Positions 26,607-36,700 of a DNA stretch of 64,000 bases are shown one piece after another. The DNA is from Aquificota bacterium (GTDB lineage: Bacteria; Aquificota; Aquificia; Aquificales; Hydrogenothermaceae), in NCBI GenBank assembly GCA_013153635.1, contig JAADDZ010000010.1, forward strand, positions 33,184-97,183, given 5' to 3'. A program made the position numbers and the translations under genes. The notes beneath the pieces were generated by a model, which did no database searches, was not told the DNA's origin, and saw only the letters and a list, made by a program, of their open reading frames with translations. Position 1 is the stretch's first letter. Each line of letters starts with the position of its first letter.

Positions 26607-27398
26607 ATGGGAAAAAAATCGATTCTCTCTTTTTTAATTTTTACAGTATTTATAGCTGTTCCTTATCAAAAAGCTTTCTCTATTAGCTTTGATGATTTTG
26701 GTGCTGTGTGGGGGGAATATTTTGCAGAAGCTCTAAATGAGTTTTTAGATTTAGGTATTATTGATGAGGACGACTTAGAAGAGTTTTCCGATTCTTTTCC
26801 AGCAACAGTTGATGTAGAAGGAGCTACAGCTGATATAAAAGTCTTTCCTAATAGTTTATTTTTTGGAGCTTGGCCTGAAGGCTTTAGGTCTCCAAAGCTT
26901 CCTTTGATAGTTACCAACGATGGTGTAGAACCTGCGATAATAAGGAAAGTGGAGATTTCCGGTGACCATGAAGACGATTTTAGAATCGAAAGTGAAGATT
27001 GTGAAGGTGAAACCTTAGGAAACGCTGACACTTGTGATATTAGAATATCTTTTAAACCTACAGATACAGGGGATAGAAAAGCTGACCTCGTTATCCATTG
27101 GTTTTCTGCTTCTCAAGGTTTTCAAGAGGTAACTGTTAATCTATACGGTATAGGTCTTCCGGGAGACCCTACTGATATATGTGATTTTGATGATTTGATT
27201 AATGGAGAGTGTGGTGGATTTGACTTTCCTTCTCCTTTCTCCTCTGGAGAGCCAACTATAGCCGATTCACAAAAGTTAGAAAAAAGCTCTGTTAACGATA
27301 TTGATGCAAGTGGTGGCTGTAATTTTGGGAGTGCTATTGTAGTTCCTATATATCTCTTGATTCCGTTTATACTACTCTTTAGAAGGATTAGAGGGTAA
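26607..27398 (+). CDS. Exported Ig-like protein with GG-Cys/TM/Arg C-terminal sorting-type signal
   Basis: About 263 residues. The signal peptide (MGKKSILSFLIFTVFIAVPYQKAFS) leads into an acidic spacer and a single Ig-like domain of the ASPM/SPD-2/Hydin or choice-of-anchor-D type (SLFFGAWPEGFRSPKLPLIVTNDGVEPAIIRKVEISGDHEDDF...CDIRISFKPTDTGDRKADLVIHW). The C-terminus is GGCNFGSAIVVPIYLLIPFILLFRRIRG: Gly-Gly-Cys, a hydrophobic helix and an Arg cluster, the layout of tripartite PEP-CTERM-like sorting signals. The start could also be TTG 26601. The function is unknown. Confidence 0.7.
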   Translation: MGKKSILSFLIFTVFIAVPYQKAFSISFDDFGAVWGEYFAEALNEFLDLGIIDEDDLEEFSDSFPATVDVEGATADIKVFPNSLFFGAWPEGFRSPKLPLIVTNDGVEPAIIRKVEISGDHEDDFRIESEDCEGETLGNADTCDIRISFKPTDTGDRKADLVIHWFSASQGFQEVTVNLYGIGLPGDPTDICDFDDLINGECGGFDFPSPFSSGEPTIADSQKLEKSSVNDIDASGGCNFGSAIVVPIYLLIPFILLFRRIRG

Positions 27399-27409
27399 AT
27401 CTCTAATCC
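27385..27409. terminator. Possible bidirectional hairpin between convergent genes
   Basis: A 9-bp perfect stem GGATTAGAG / CTCTAATCC with a 7-base loop spans the stop codons of the exported protein gene and convergent hfq. The following T-run is poor, so termination is plausible but not certain. Confidence 0.45.
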
Positions 27410-27642
27410 TCCCCTTGTTCATATTCGAACTCTATATCTGTTTTAGGTATAACTGTGGTTATAGCATGTTTGTACACGAGTATCTGTCTTGGACCCTCTT
27501 TTAGTAGTATGGTAAAAGCATCAAAGTATCTTATCTTCCCTTCTAATTTGACACCGTTTACTAGATAAATCATAACTCTGATTTTTTCTTTTCTTAAAGC
27601 ATTAAGAAACTGCTCTTGAAGTTTCCCTTTCTTTTTTGACAT
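27403..27642 (-). CDS. hfq: RNA chaperone Hfq
   Basis: A 79-residue Sm-like protein. Sm1 ([40 protein letters not shown]) has the Gln, Phe and Leu of the uridine-binding face. Sm2 ([14 protein letters not shown]) contains the hallmark YKHAI. The C-terminal tail is very short ([13 protein letters not shown]). It pairs small RNAs with mRNA targets. It lies downstream of the ADP-ribosylglycohydrolase gene on the same strand, 16 bases away, with its own AGGAAAG-type site. Confidence 0.95.
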   Translation of the reverse strand: MSKKKGKLQEQFLNALRKEKIRVMIYLVNGVKLEGKIRYFDAFTILLKEGPRQILVYKHAITTVIPKTDIEFEYEQGED

Positions 27643-27658
27643 CTCTTTCCTCCTTTTT

Positions 27659-28609
27659 CTAATGATGTGGAGACACCTTATATAGTTTTTTTGCTATTTT
27701 TACTATCTGGGTATAATCCTTTAACTTAGCTTTCCAGCTGTCAGGTATACTTTCTTCAGAATTGTAAGCCCCTGCTAAAGCTCCAGCTATCAATCCTATG
27801 GAATCTGTATCCCCTCCATAATCTCCATAGGAGTTTACAGCATTTATTATGACTTCTTTTGTGTTTTCTGAATCTTTTAAAAAGATAAACAAAGCTAAAG
27901 AAAAAGCTTCAAGAGCGTACGAACCGTTACCAAGCTCTTTTATAGCATCTTCTAAAGAAGCCTCTCCCTTTAGGAGTAGTTTTACTTTTTCGAGGTAATC
28001 TTTGGTCTCTTTTTGAGAAACAAATGTCTGTAAAAGCCGTATAAAATAGGTATACTCATCTTTAAAATAGAATCTCCCTTGTAAAGCTTCCCCAATAGAT
28101 ACTGCCAATGCTGACGCTACATCAAGTACTATCTCATTTCTATGGGTGAGCATTACAACAGCTTTTGTCCCTTCTACCGCTAGCATTGGATTTGCATAGT
28201 GGTACATTCCTATTGGAATAGCTGGTAAAGCTCCTTCTATAGAACTACTGTTTATAGTATGTTCTTTTCCTTCTTTTATGGAACGGATAGCCACGAGAAA
28301 AGCTGGGTCTACATACATATGTAATTCTTCTTGCTCTTCCCATTTTATATATGCGTTTATTATGTCTTTTATGTCTATTTTCCCTCTTTCTGCTATTGAT
28401 TTTGCTATCAATTTTACTATCAGAAATTCGCTAGAATTTTCACCTGCTTTTAAGAAGTTTGCTGGGGATAATGGGTGAGGTTCACACGGCTCGGTAATTT
28501 TACCTCCGTAGTGTAATACCACTTCATCAAAAGGTATCTCTTCTACACACATTCCCATACTATCACCAATTGCGGCACCAACAAGACAGCCTGTAAACCT
28601 ACTCTCCAA
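27659..28609 (-). CDS. ADP-ribosylglycohydrolase-family protein
   Basis: A 316-residue all-helical DraG-like fold. The metal-binding motifs are present: [18 protein letters not shown] near the N-terminus and [22 protein letters not shown] (the GDxDS motif) near ~res 270. The family removes ADP-ribose from proteins, nucleic acids or small molecules. No nitrogenase (DraT) or toxin partner is adjacent, so the substrate is unknown. It sits between lysS and hfq on the minus strand. Confidence 0.85.
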   Translation of the reverse strand: MESRFTGCLVGAAIGDSMGMCVEEIPFDEVVLHYGGKITEPCEPHPLSPANFLKAGENSSEFLIVKLIAKSIAERGKIDIKDIINAYIKWEEQEELHMYVDPAFLVAIRSIKEGKEHTINSSSIEGALPAIPIGMYHYANPMLAVEGTKAVVMLTHRNEIVLDVASALAVSIGEALQGRFYFKDEYTYFIRLLQTFVSQKETKDYLEKVKLLLKGEASLEDAIKELGNGSYALEAFSLALFIFLKDSENTKEVIINAVNSYGDYGGDTDSIGLIAGALAGAYNSEESIPDSWKAKLKDYTQIVKIAKKLYKVSPHH

Positions 28610-28654
28610 AGTATTCTCCTTATTCTGTATTATTACTTTAATATACGTTTTTAC

Positions 28655-30391
28655 TTATTCTTTTTCAGGTCTTAAAGTAGGGAATAATATTACTTCCCTT
28701 ATTGAAGAGCTATCTGTAAGCATCATAACCAGTCTATCTATTCCTATCCCCTCTCCAGCTGTAGGAGGAAGTCCGTATTCTAAAGCCATTAAGAAATTTT
28801 CGTCAATTTCCATAGCTTCTTCATCACCTAACTCTTTTTCTCTAAGTTGCTGAAAGAATCTTTCTCTTTGTTCATCTGGCTCGTTCAATTCTGTGTACGC
28901 GTTAGCTATTTCTTGTTTGTTTACTATAAGCTCAAATCTCTCTACAAGGTCTGGGTCATCTCTGTGTGTCTTAGCAAGAGGTGAGAGTATCTTTGGAAAA
29001 TCAATAACAAAGGTAGGTTGAATTAGGTCTTCTTCTATAAAATGTTCAAATAACTTATCTAACAATTTAGAATGGGTTAGTCCTTCTGCTTTTGGAATTC
29101 CTGATTCTATTGCGAACTTTCTTGCGTTATCCTCTACGAGGAAGAACTCTTTATCTTTCCCTGTTTTTTGTTTTAATGCATCGAAAAACCTTATACGTCT
29201 AAATGGTTTTTCAAAATCTAATTCTTGTTCATTCCATATGATATGTAACTTTCCTACTGTGTCTTTCAATATCTTTCTAAATAGGTTTTCGGTTAAGTCC
29301 ATAAGGTCATTATAATCTAGATATGCCGCATAAAATTCGACCATAGTAAACTCTGGATTGTGAGTTGTGTCTATTCCTTCATTCCGAAAGTTTCTCCCTA
29401 TCTCGTAAACCCTATTAAATCCTCCAACAATTAACATCTTTAGGTAAAGTTCTGGAGCTATACGAAGGTACATATCTATATCCAAAGCGTTGTGATGAGT
29501 TACAAAGGGTTTTGCCATCGCACCAGAAGCTACTGACTGAAGTATAGGTGTCTCTACTTCCATAAAATCTTGACTTTCTAAAAATTCTCTTAGGCTCTTT
29601 ATAGCTTTGGAACGGATTTTAAAGATTTCCCTTGCCTTTGGATTAGCGATAAGGTCTAAATATCTATGTCTGTATCTTATCTCTGTATCTTTTAGTCCAT
29701 GCCATTTTTCAGGTAAAGGTCTTAGAGATTTGGATAAAAGTTGTATGCTGTGTACTTCTACAGTTAGCTCACCTGTCATCGTTCTAAACAAGGTACCTTT
29801 TACCCCTACTATATCCCCTATGTCTAATATGTTTGTTATTTCTTTGTACTGTTCTTCTCCTAGAATATCCATCTTGAGGTATATCTGGAGTTTACCATCA
29901 GCATCTTGTATATGTCCAAATGCGGCTTTTCCTTGTTCTCTAAAAGAGATCAATCTCCCAGCTACAGAAACTATCTCTTTTGATGGCTCTTTGTCATAGG
30001 TCTGCTTTATGCTAAAGACATCTGTCCCTTGTTCTGCTTCTACTATCTCATCAGCAACTAACGTTAGTTTTTGGTCTATTCTATCTAAATAACCTTTAAA
30101 AGCTATCACTGTATTTGGTGATAATTTACCCTTTTCTTGGGGTATGATTACTTGTATTTCTACAGGTTTCTCTAAATCTGCCAACCTTACGATATATCTA
30201 TCATTTTTTTTTGAGATTCTTTTTATTTTTCCTCTTATAACAAAAATCTTGTCTTTTTCTGGAGTTTTTTCATATTTTTTTCTAATTTCATCTATTTTAT
30301 GAGTTACTTCAAATTTGTGGGGATATGGATTTATTCCTCTTTTCTTTAGTTCTTCTACAATTTTTTTTCTACTTTCTAGAACTTCTTCCAA
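28655..30391 (-). CDS. lysS: Lysyl-tRNA synthetase (class II) with duplicated OB fold
   Basis: A 578-residue enzyme, longer than the usual ~500. Residues ~45-120 form an OB-like domain (FVIRGKIKRISKKNDRYIVRLADLEKPVEIQVIIP). Residues ~140-235 are the normal anticodon-binding OB fold (SVAGRLISFREQGKAAFGHIQDADGKLQIYL). The catalytic core follows: motif 1 around FLESQDFMEVETPILQ, motif 2 (FRNEGIDTTHNPEFTMVEFYAAY) and motif 3 (GIGIDRLVMMLTDSSSIREVILFPTLRPE). The extra OB fold is also found, as I recall, in Aquifex LysS. Divergent from a small membrane-protein gene. Confidence 0.93.
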   Translation of the reverse strand: MEEVLESRKKIVEELKKRGINPYPHKFEVTHKIDEIRKKYEKTPEKDKIFVIRGKIKRISKKNDRYIVRLADLEKPVEIQVIIPQEKGKLSPNTVIAFKGYLDRIDQKLTLVADEIVEAEQGTDVFSIKQTYDKEPSKEIVSVAGRLISFREQGKAAFGHIQDADGKLQIYLKMDILGEEQYKEITNILDIGDIVGVKGTLFRTMTGELTVEVHSIQLLSKSLRPLPEKWHGLKDTEIRYRHRYLDLIANPKAREIFKIRSKAIKSLREFLESQDFMEVETPILQSVASGAMAKPFVTHHNALDIDMYLRIAPELYLKMLIVGGFNRVYEIGRNFRNEGIDTTHNPEFTMVEFYAAYLDYNDLMDLTENLFRKILKDTVGKLHIIWNEQELDFEKPFRRIRFFDALKQKTGKDKEFFLVEDNARKFAIESGIPKAEGLTHSKLLDKLFEHFIEEDLIQPTFVIDFPKILSPLAKTHRDDPDLVERFELIVNKQEIANAYTELNEPDEQRERFFQQLREKELGDEEAMEIDENFLMALEYGLPPTAGEGIGIDRLVMMLTDSSSIREVILFPTLRPEKE

Positions 30392-30456
30392 TGTTTTCCT
30401 CCAAAATCAGATATTACAATATCTATTATAACTTTAATTTTGTACATGGGCTTTTT

Positions 30457-30819
30457 ATGATTAACAAAATCTTTTATTTAGGATTTTTGAGTGATGCTCC
30501 AATACTGGTAGCTATCTTTATGAGTGTGTATCCCAAATTCCAAAATGAGGTGATTTTTTATATCAGTGTTCTTATAGGTTTTGTATCTTTGATAGTATCT
30601 GTCAATCTTATAAAGAGACTCAATATAGAACATTTTATCAGCTCTTTTTCAGTTTTAGATATGATAGGTTATCTTCTGTATATCTTGTTTATGTATGGGT
30701 TTGTTATCTATCTCTTTTTTACAGATAGACTGTATATGAAATGGGTAATTTTGGTTTATATATTGCTATATTTTTTATTGACTATATATTCTACCAGCCA
30801 AAACGAAGAAAGTGTGTAA
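30457..30819 (+). CDS. Small four-helix membrane protein, unknown function
   Basis: A 120-residue, strongly hydrophobic protein from ATG 30457, with about four predicted TM segments (FYLGFLSDAPILVAIFMSVY; EVIFYISVLIGFVSLIVSV; IGYLLYILFMYGFVIYLFF; WVILVYILLYFLLTIY). No family is recognised. Its stop lies 2 bases before the start of the RluA-type gene, so they are probably co-transcribed and coupled. The open frame upstream of 30457 is antisense to lysS and is not part of the gene. Confidence 0.6.
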   Translation: MINKIFYLGFLSDAPILVAIFMSVYPKFQNEVIFYISVLIGFVSLIVSVNLIKRLNIEHFISSFSVLDMIGYLLYILFMYGFVIYLFFTDRLYMKWVILVYILLYFLLTIYSTSQNEESV

Positions 30820-30821
30820 CA

Positions 30822-31643
30822 ATGGAAAGATTCAAAGTAGAAAAATCCCAAAGATTAGTTGAATTTTTGTCACAAAAGTTAAAAATTTCTAAAAAAAAGG
30901 CAAAAAGTATCATAGACACAAAAAATGTTTTTGTTAATAACAAAAGAATTTGGATAGCTTCTTTTACTCTAAAAAAAGGTGATGTCGTTGAGCTATCTAC
31001 ATACAATACAAACCAAGACTTTAATCTGAATATTTTATACGAAGACAAATTTGTATTAGCAGTGAACAAACCTCCTTTCTTTGTCTGTGATAAGGATACC
31101 TCCTCTATAGAGGAAATCCTAAAAAAACAAAAATTACAAAGTATAAAGGCTATTCATCGGTTAGATAAGGAAACTTCTGGAGTTTTACTTTTTGCTAAAA
31201 ATTTTGAAATTTTTAAAAAGTTCAAGTCTATATGGAATGAGAAATACATCTACAAGGAATACATAGCTGTAAGTCACAATAAAGCAGATTTTAGAAAAAA
31301 AACTATAAAGACGAAAATCGACACAAAAGAGGCAGTATCCATAGTAAAGACCTTAAAAACAACCCAAGATTATTCTCTATTTTCAGTACAGATATTAACT
31401 GGAAGAAAACACCAGATAAGGATTCATCTATCCAAGATAGGACACCCAATAGTAGGAGATAAACTTTACGGTTTAAACAAAATCAATAGCAGTTTAGACA
31501 GGTCTGTAAAAAGGCATATGCTCCATGCGTATAAATTAAAGATACTCCACCCTTTTTTGAAAAAACAGATAACCATTCATGCACCAGTCTTAAAAGATAT
31601 GAAGAATTTCATAAAAGAAAGTATGAATTTAGACCTAAAATAA
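30822..31643 (+). CDS. RluA-family RNA pseudouridine synthase
   Basis: A 273-residue enzyme. An N-terminal S4 domain (QRLVEFLSQKLKISKKKAKSIIDTKNVFVNNKRI) is followed by the RluA catalytic domain with motif II (IKAIHRLDKETSGVLLFAKN, containing the nucleophilic Asp) and GRKHQIRIHLSKIGHPIVGDKLYG. It isomerises specific uridines in rRNA or tRNA; the target site cannot be assigned. The ATG at 30822 was chosen because the upstream open frame overlaps the preceding gene and the S4 domain begins right here. Confidence 0.88.
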   Translation: MERFKVEKSQRLVEFLSQKLKISKKKAKSIIDTKNVFVNNKRIWIASFTLKKGDVVELSTYNTNQDFNLNILYEDKFVLAVNKPPFFVCDKDTSSIEEILKKQKLQSIKAIHRLDKETSGVLLFAKNFEIFKKFKSIWNEKYIYKEYIAVSHNKADFRKKTIKTKIDTKEAVSIVKTLKTTQDYSLFSVQILTGRKHQIRIHLSKIGHPIVGDKLYGLNKINSSLDRSVKRHMLHAYKLKILHPFLKKQITIHAPVLKDMKNFIKESMNLDLK

Positions 31644-31704
31644 CTTTATTGCTTTTTTAAAACTGTTATTAGATAATAAACAAAAAAACACGGGAGTAAG
31701 AACT

Positions 31705-32118
31705 ATGAAGAAAGTTTATCCTGTACTGATAGCTTTTATATCTGTCTTTATCTTTAGTTGTGGAAAGGTTGCAGAAATAACAGAAAAACCTCCTACCACT
31801 TTAGAACCTAAAACAGAAAAGAAAGGTTTGTACACTTATGTAGTTCCAGCTAATTTTATTTTTGAAGAGGAAAAATCTCTCATCTACGAAAAAGGGAAAG
31901 ATGTTAGAGCTTATGTAGTTTACACTGGAAAAGCTAGATTGAAGGATTTAGTAGAGTTCTTTGATGAGTATCTTTACAAACTTGGCTGGGAAAAAGAATC
32001 TAAGCTGGTAGGAGAAGAAGCTATCTTAGCTTATTCTAGAAATGAACAGCTAATAGTAATAAAAATAGAGCCAAAATTTGCTACAACTCACATTAAGATG
32101 TTGCTAACCAAAGATTAA
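31705..32118 (+). CDS. Small lipoprotein, unknown function
   Basis: A 137-residue protein with a lipoprotein signal (MKKVYPVLIAFISVFIFSC; lipobox IFSC, Cys19). The mature domain (YVVPANFIFEEEKSLIYEKGKDVRAYVVYTGKARLKDLVEFFDEYLYKLGWEKESKLVGEEAILAYSRNEQLIVIKIEP) resembles small alpha/beta DUF domains that compare a p-value-like 'AYVVYTG...FFDEYLYKLGW' segment, but I cannot name the family. A GGGAG site precedes the ATG. It lies just upstream of tRNA-Leu. Confidence 0.7.
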   Translation: MKKVYPVLIAFISVFIFSCGKVAEITEKPPTTLEPKTEKKGLYTYVVPANFIFEEEKSLIYEKGKDVRAYVVYTGKARLKDLVEFFDEYLYKLGWEKESKLVGEEAILAYSRNEQLIVIKIEPKFATTHIKMLLTKD

Positions 32119-32143
32119 GATATATATTTTCTAACTGCTTGTG

Positions 32144-32152
32144 TGATATAAT
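32144..32152 (+). promoter_or_regulatory. Extended -10 promoter of tRNA-Leu(UAG)
   Basis: TGATATAAT contains a TGn extended element and a consensus TATAAT, ending 12 bases before the mature tRNA 5' end. No clear -35 box is seen. Confidence 0.5.
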
Positions 32153-32164
32153 ATATCTTCCTTT

Positions 32165-32248
32165 GCGAGCGTGGCGGAACTGGCAGACGCGCGGGACTTA
32201 GGATCCCGTGGCCGCAAGGCCGTGAGGGTTCGACTCCCTCCGCTCGCA
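32165..32248 (+). tRNA. tRNA-Leu (anticodon UAG)
   Basis: Acceptor arms GCGAGCG / CGCTCGC with discriminator A and no encoded CCA. The anticodon stem CGGGA / TCCCG holds loop CTTAGGA (anticodon TAG at 32199-32201). A long variable arm (GTGGCCGCAAGGCCGT) marks a class II tRNA, and GGTTCGACTCC forms the T arm. It reads CUA/CUN leucine codons. The accessory island starts directly downstream. Confidence 0.96.
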
Positions 32249-32502
32249 TTATTTTAAGATATTTAAGATGTCTCACATCATTTTGTTAGTATTAGCTTTT
32301 ATAAAAACTTTATAAAAAGTTATTTAAATATATTTTTTCCAAGTTCATTGGTGGAATTACAAGAACATAGATAAGAAAAACGAAAAAAACTTTATTTAAT
32401 TAACTGCTGCATTTTATACTAAACTATCTGATAAATTGTCTGATAAGAAATTTTTTATTAAAAACAATAGGAGAAAGAAAAAATAAGTAAATTGAGGATA
32501 AA
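32249..32502. other. AT-rich non-coding stretch between tRNA-Leu and the island operon
   Basis: No ORF of note. It contains an imperfect inverted repeat (AACTTTaTAAAAAGTT near 32307-32323) and a directly repeated TCTGATAA (near 32429-32447). No copy of the tRNA 3' end was found here. The island operon's promoter presumably lies in it, but no clear consensus boxes stand out. GAGGATAAA precedes the first gene's ATG. Confidence 0.5.
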
Positions 32503-33729
32503 ATGATATCAAGAGATTATATCCTAAATGAATTTCTATTAAACTTTTTGTCTTTAATAGAGGAAGGGGATTTAAAGAAAATATTTTATTATTTAGAAAG
32601 AACTTTTAGTATATGGGCAAGCCTAGGCATGGAAATATACTTATGGGATCAAAATTTTAAACAACTAGAAATCCCACCCACTATAGAAAAATTATTGAGA
32701 GAGAATTACATTTATACATTATTTCCTTCTTTAAACCTATATTTTTTTAATAAAAAATCCTTTATATCCCCTCCTAAGTATGATTTTAGCATAAGTATGG
32801 ATTCTAATATAGCTAGATACATACATGAATATGTTTTATATGGAAAAGAAAGTATTTTTTTTAAAGGCTCTAAAGAAAAATTAGATATAGTTTTATCTCT
32901 AAAAGATGAAGATATTAATTTTGATAGCCTTCTTTATATTATAGAAAATGAAATAAAATCCCACACTAATTATGACGAAGAAAAATTTTTTGAAACACTT
33001 GTATCTTTAGAAAAGTTTAAAAATCCAAATGAGAACCCTGAAAAAGAAGCTTTAGAAAACTTCAACTTTATAAAAAAGAATCCTGAATCTATTCAAATTT
33101 TCAAATTACAACTAAAATCATTAAAACTTATAGTTTCAGCTATTGTTTATGCTAAATGGAAATTTTCAAAAAAAGAAGAAAGGGTGAGATATTTAATGAA
33201 TTTTATGCATTCGCGTATAGGGGCGTTTTACGAAAGAGAGTTTTTATTAGCAATAAATTACTTCGAAAATAGTAGAGTTGAGACAAACTTTTTTGAAGAG
33301 AAAATTCAACCAAATATAAATCTTAAAAAACTTACCTATAGAATAGAAAATTTGGCTTCTGATTTACTTTTAATAAGATTTATTGAATATTTACACCAAT
33401 ATAGAGAAAAGAGATATAAACCTCATATAAAGAATTTATCGTTTATTCCTTTTTTTCTATCTTTTGATAAGAATTTGAAAAAAATTATGGAAAATTATCA
33501 CTGCAAGGCAATTATTGTAATTCGTAATCACAATGAAGTAAATGTAATACCTGTTTTTCTCGAAAAGAAAAAGATATTTAAGGCTATTGAAAAATATAGT
33601 TTAGAAGAATTTTTTACTCAGAAAGCGAAAATAGACAAAACAAAAAGAAAACAATTTCTGGAAAAGTCGTATGATAAATTTTTTGAGGAAGAAATAAATA
33701 AAATAAAAGAGTTATTTAGGGATTTATAA
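32503..33729 (+). CDS. Unrecognised 408-residue protein, partner of STAND NTPase
   Basis: No family is recognised. It is mostly helical, with a mixed alpha/beta N-terminal part (ERTFSIWASLGMEIYLWDQNFKQLEIPP ... YGKESIFFKGSKEKLDIVLSLKDEDINFDSLLYIIENEI) whose pattern is vaguely GAF-like. A central helical block and a Lys-rich C-terminal part follow, with a beta-strand pair (KAIIVIRNHNEVNVIPVFLEKKKIF). There is no signal peptide, TM segment or catalytic motif that I can name. It ends 18 bases before the giant NTPase gene, in the same direction with a similar ribosome site (GAGGATAAA), so the two form an operon. Ile codons are often ATT, unlike the flanking core genes. Confidence 0.75.
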   Translation: MISRDYILNEFLLNFLSLIEEGDLKKIFYYLERTFSIWASLGMEIYLWDQNFKQLEIPPTIEKLLRENYIYTLFPSLNLYFFNKKSFISPPKYDFSISMDSNIARYIHEYVLYGKESIFFKGSKEKLDIVLSLKDEDINFDSLLYIIENEIKSHTNYDEEKFFETLVSLEKFKNPNENPEKEALENFNFIKKNPESIQIFKLQLKSLKLIVSAIVYAKWKFSKKEERVRYLMNFMHSRIGAFYEREFLLAINYFENSRVETNFFEEKIQPNINLKKLTYRIENLASDLLLIRFIEYLHQYREKRYKPHIKNLSFIPFFLSFDKNLKKIMENYHCKAIIVIRNHNEVNVIPVFLEKKKIFKAIEKYSLEEFFTQKAKIDKTKRKQFLEKSYDKFFEEEINKIKELFRDL

Positions 33730-33747
33730 AATTAAGGATAAAAGATT

Positions 33748-36700
33748 ATGAGTATTAACAAAATAATTAAGCCTAACTGGAATGTATTTAAAGCAAAATT
33801 TAATGAAAATCCACAAAGTAACTTTGAATGGTTGTGTTATATCTTATTTTGTAAAGAGTTCGGACAGGAGAGAGGAATTTTTCGCTATAAAAATCAATCT
33901 GCAATAGAAACTAATCCAATAAAATACAAAAATGAAATTATAGGCTGGCAGGCAAAATTTTATGAAATTCCTTTATCAAATCATAAAGAAGAGCTTTTAA
34001 ACACTTTAGAAAAAGCAAAAAGATATTACCCAAATATTACAAAAATAATTTTTTACACAAATCAAGAATGGGGGCAAAATGAAGGAAAAAAACCTAAAGG
34101 GTTGATAGAAGTAGAAGAAAAAGCAAAAGAATTAAGCATAAAACTGGAATGGCGAACAGCAAGTTTTTTTGAATCACCTTTTGTGTGTGAAGAAAATAAA
34201 ATTATTGCTGAACATTTCTTCACATTTAATAAAAGTATTTTTGATTTAATTGAAGAGCAACAAAAGCATACAGAAAACATCCTAAGATCAATAAAAACTG
34301 CCTTTAATTTTAAAAATCAAGAATTTGAAGCTAATAGAAATTATGTTATACAAAAGTTAAAAAATACAAATTCACAAATTATTATTTTAAGCGGTATTGC
34401 AGGTGTTGGGAAGACAGCCGTTATTAAAAAATATTACAATTGCCTAAAAAACAAAATCCCGTTTTATGTTTTTAAAGCAAGCGAGTTTAATGATTTAAGA
34501 AATATTAATGAATTTTTTAAAAATTTTGACTTTTACCAGTTCATTGAAGCTCATAAAAGTGAGCAAGATAAAATTATTGTAATAGATTCTGCAGAAAAAC
34601 TATTGGATATAGAGAATAGAGATCCTTTTAAAGAGTTTTTACAAATTATACTTGAGAATAAATGGAAAATTATCTTTACAACGAGAGATAATTATGTGGA
34701 TGTGCTCAATGCAGAATTTACAGAAATATATGAAATACTACCCGAGAATATCTATATTCAAAAGCTTACAGATAAAGAACTTACGGAATTTTCGAAGAAA
34801 TATGAATTTGATTTACCTACTGATTGGAAACTATTAGAACTTATTAAAACTCCATTTTATCTAAATGAATATTTAAAGTATTATAAAGAAAATAAAACTT
34901 TAGATTATATAAAGTTTAAAAATAAACTATGGAATCAAATAGTTTCTAAATCAAAACCACTCCTAGAACAGTGTCTTTTAAAAATTGTATTTAAAAAAGC
35001 AAATAGTGGGCAATTTTATATAACTACATCATGTGAATCATCTATTTTAGAAAAACTATCTGATAGTGGAGTCTTAGGTTATGAATCTCCTTATGGATAC
35101 TTTGTTACCCATGATATTTATGAAGAATGGGCATTGGAAAAAATAATAGAAAGAGAATTTCTCAGAAAAACATCAGTAGAAGATTTTTTTAGATCAATCG
35201 GTGAGTCTCTACCTGTCCGTAGGAGTTTAAGAAATTGGTTGTCAGAAAAATTGCTGTTAAACGACGCAACAATAAAGCAATTTATTGAAGAGGCTATTAA
35301 TTCTAACATTGAAAATTTTTGGAAAGATGAAATTTTAATTTCTGTATTACTCTCTGATTATTCAAAATCTTTTTTTGGAATCTTCAAAGAAGAACTGTTA
35401 AAAGATAATCAGGCTTTATTACAAAAATTAACCTTTTTATTGAGGTTGGCATGTAAAGAAGTGGATAATGATTTTTTTAAAAAATTAGGAATAAAGGACT
35501 TAGATATATTTTTTTTAAAAAATATTCCAACTAAGCCAAAAGGTAAAGGATGGGAAAGTTTAATAAAATTTGTTTTTGAAAATATAGAAAAGATAGGTAT
35601 TGAAAACATAAATTTTATTTTACCTGTAATTTATGATTGGAATATGAAATTTAAAAAAGGAGAAGTTACAAGGTATGCAAGTTTAATTGCTCTAAAATAT
35701 TATCAATGGATTATCGAAGAAGATATTTTTTTTCAGAAGAAAGATATAGAAAATAAACTTTTGCAGACCATTTTGCAAGGAGCCTTAGAAATCAAAAATG
35801 AGCTAGAGGGAATTTTTGAAGAAATCATCAAAAGAAAATGGAAGTATCATAGAGACCCGTATTATAACTTAGTAAAAATGATTCTTGTTCTAAATTTAGA
35901 AAATGGATTTGCAGGAATTGAAGTTATTAAAGTTTTACCAAGGTATGTTTTGAAGTTAGCAGATTTATTTTGGACATATACCCCAAAAAAAGAGGAATTT
36001 TCCTATTATAGTATTGAGATTGAACAATACTTTGGTTTAGAAGAAACAACACATTTAGATTACTTTCCATCAAGTGCATATCAAACACCAATATACTGGC
36101 TTTTCTCAATCTCATTAGAAGAAACAATAGACTTTATTTTAGAATTTACTAATAAATCTATAAAACACTATGCTAACTCTGGTTTTGATTCATCAGTGAA
36201 AAAAGTTAAAGTTTATTTTGATGACGGAACAACAACAGAACAATATATCAGCCATTGTTTGTGGAACATTTACAGAGGAACAAGTTCTCCTGTAAGTCCT
36301 TACTTACTTCAATCCATTCATATGGCTTTAGAAAAATACTTTCTTGAAGTTGGAAAAAAAATTGATTCAAAAACTCTGGAAAGATGGCTTATTTATTTAT
36401 TAAAAAAATCTGAGTCTGCCTCAATCTCAGCAGTAGTTGCAAGTATTGTTTTAGCTTATCCTGCAAAAACTTTTAATGTTGCAAAAGTTTTATTTAGGAC
36501 AAAAGAGTTTATAATTCAAGATAAAACTAGATTAGTATCAGAGCTTCATGTCTTAGCTCCGATAGGGAGTGGCCTAACTGGTGAATTGTATCAAAAGGAG
36601 AGAATTGAATCTAAGAATTTAAAACACAGAAAATGGAGCTTAGAAGAACTTTTTTTGTATTTTCAAACTTTTAGAAGTGAAGAAGCTAGCGAGGAAGAAG

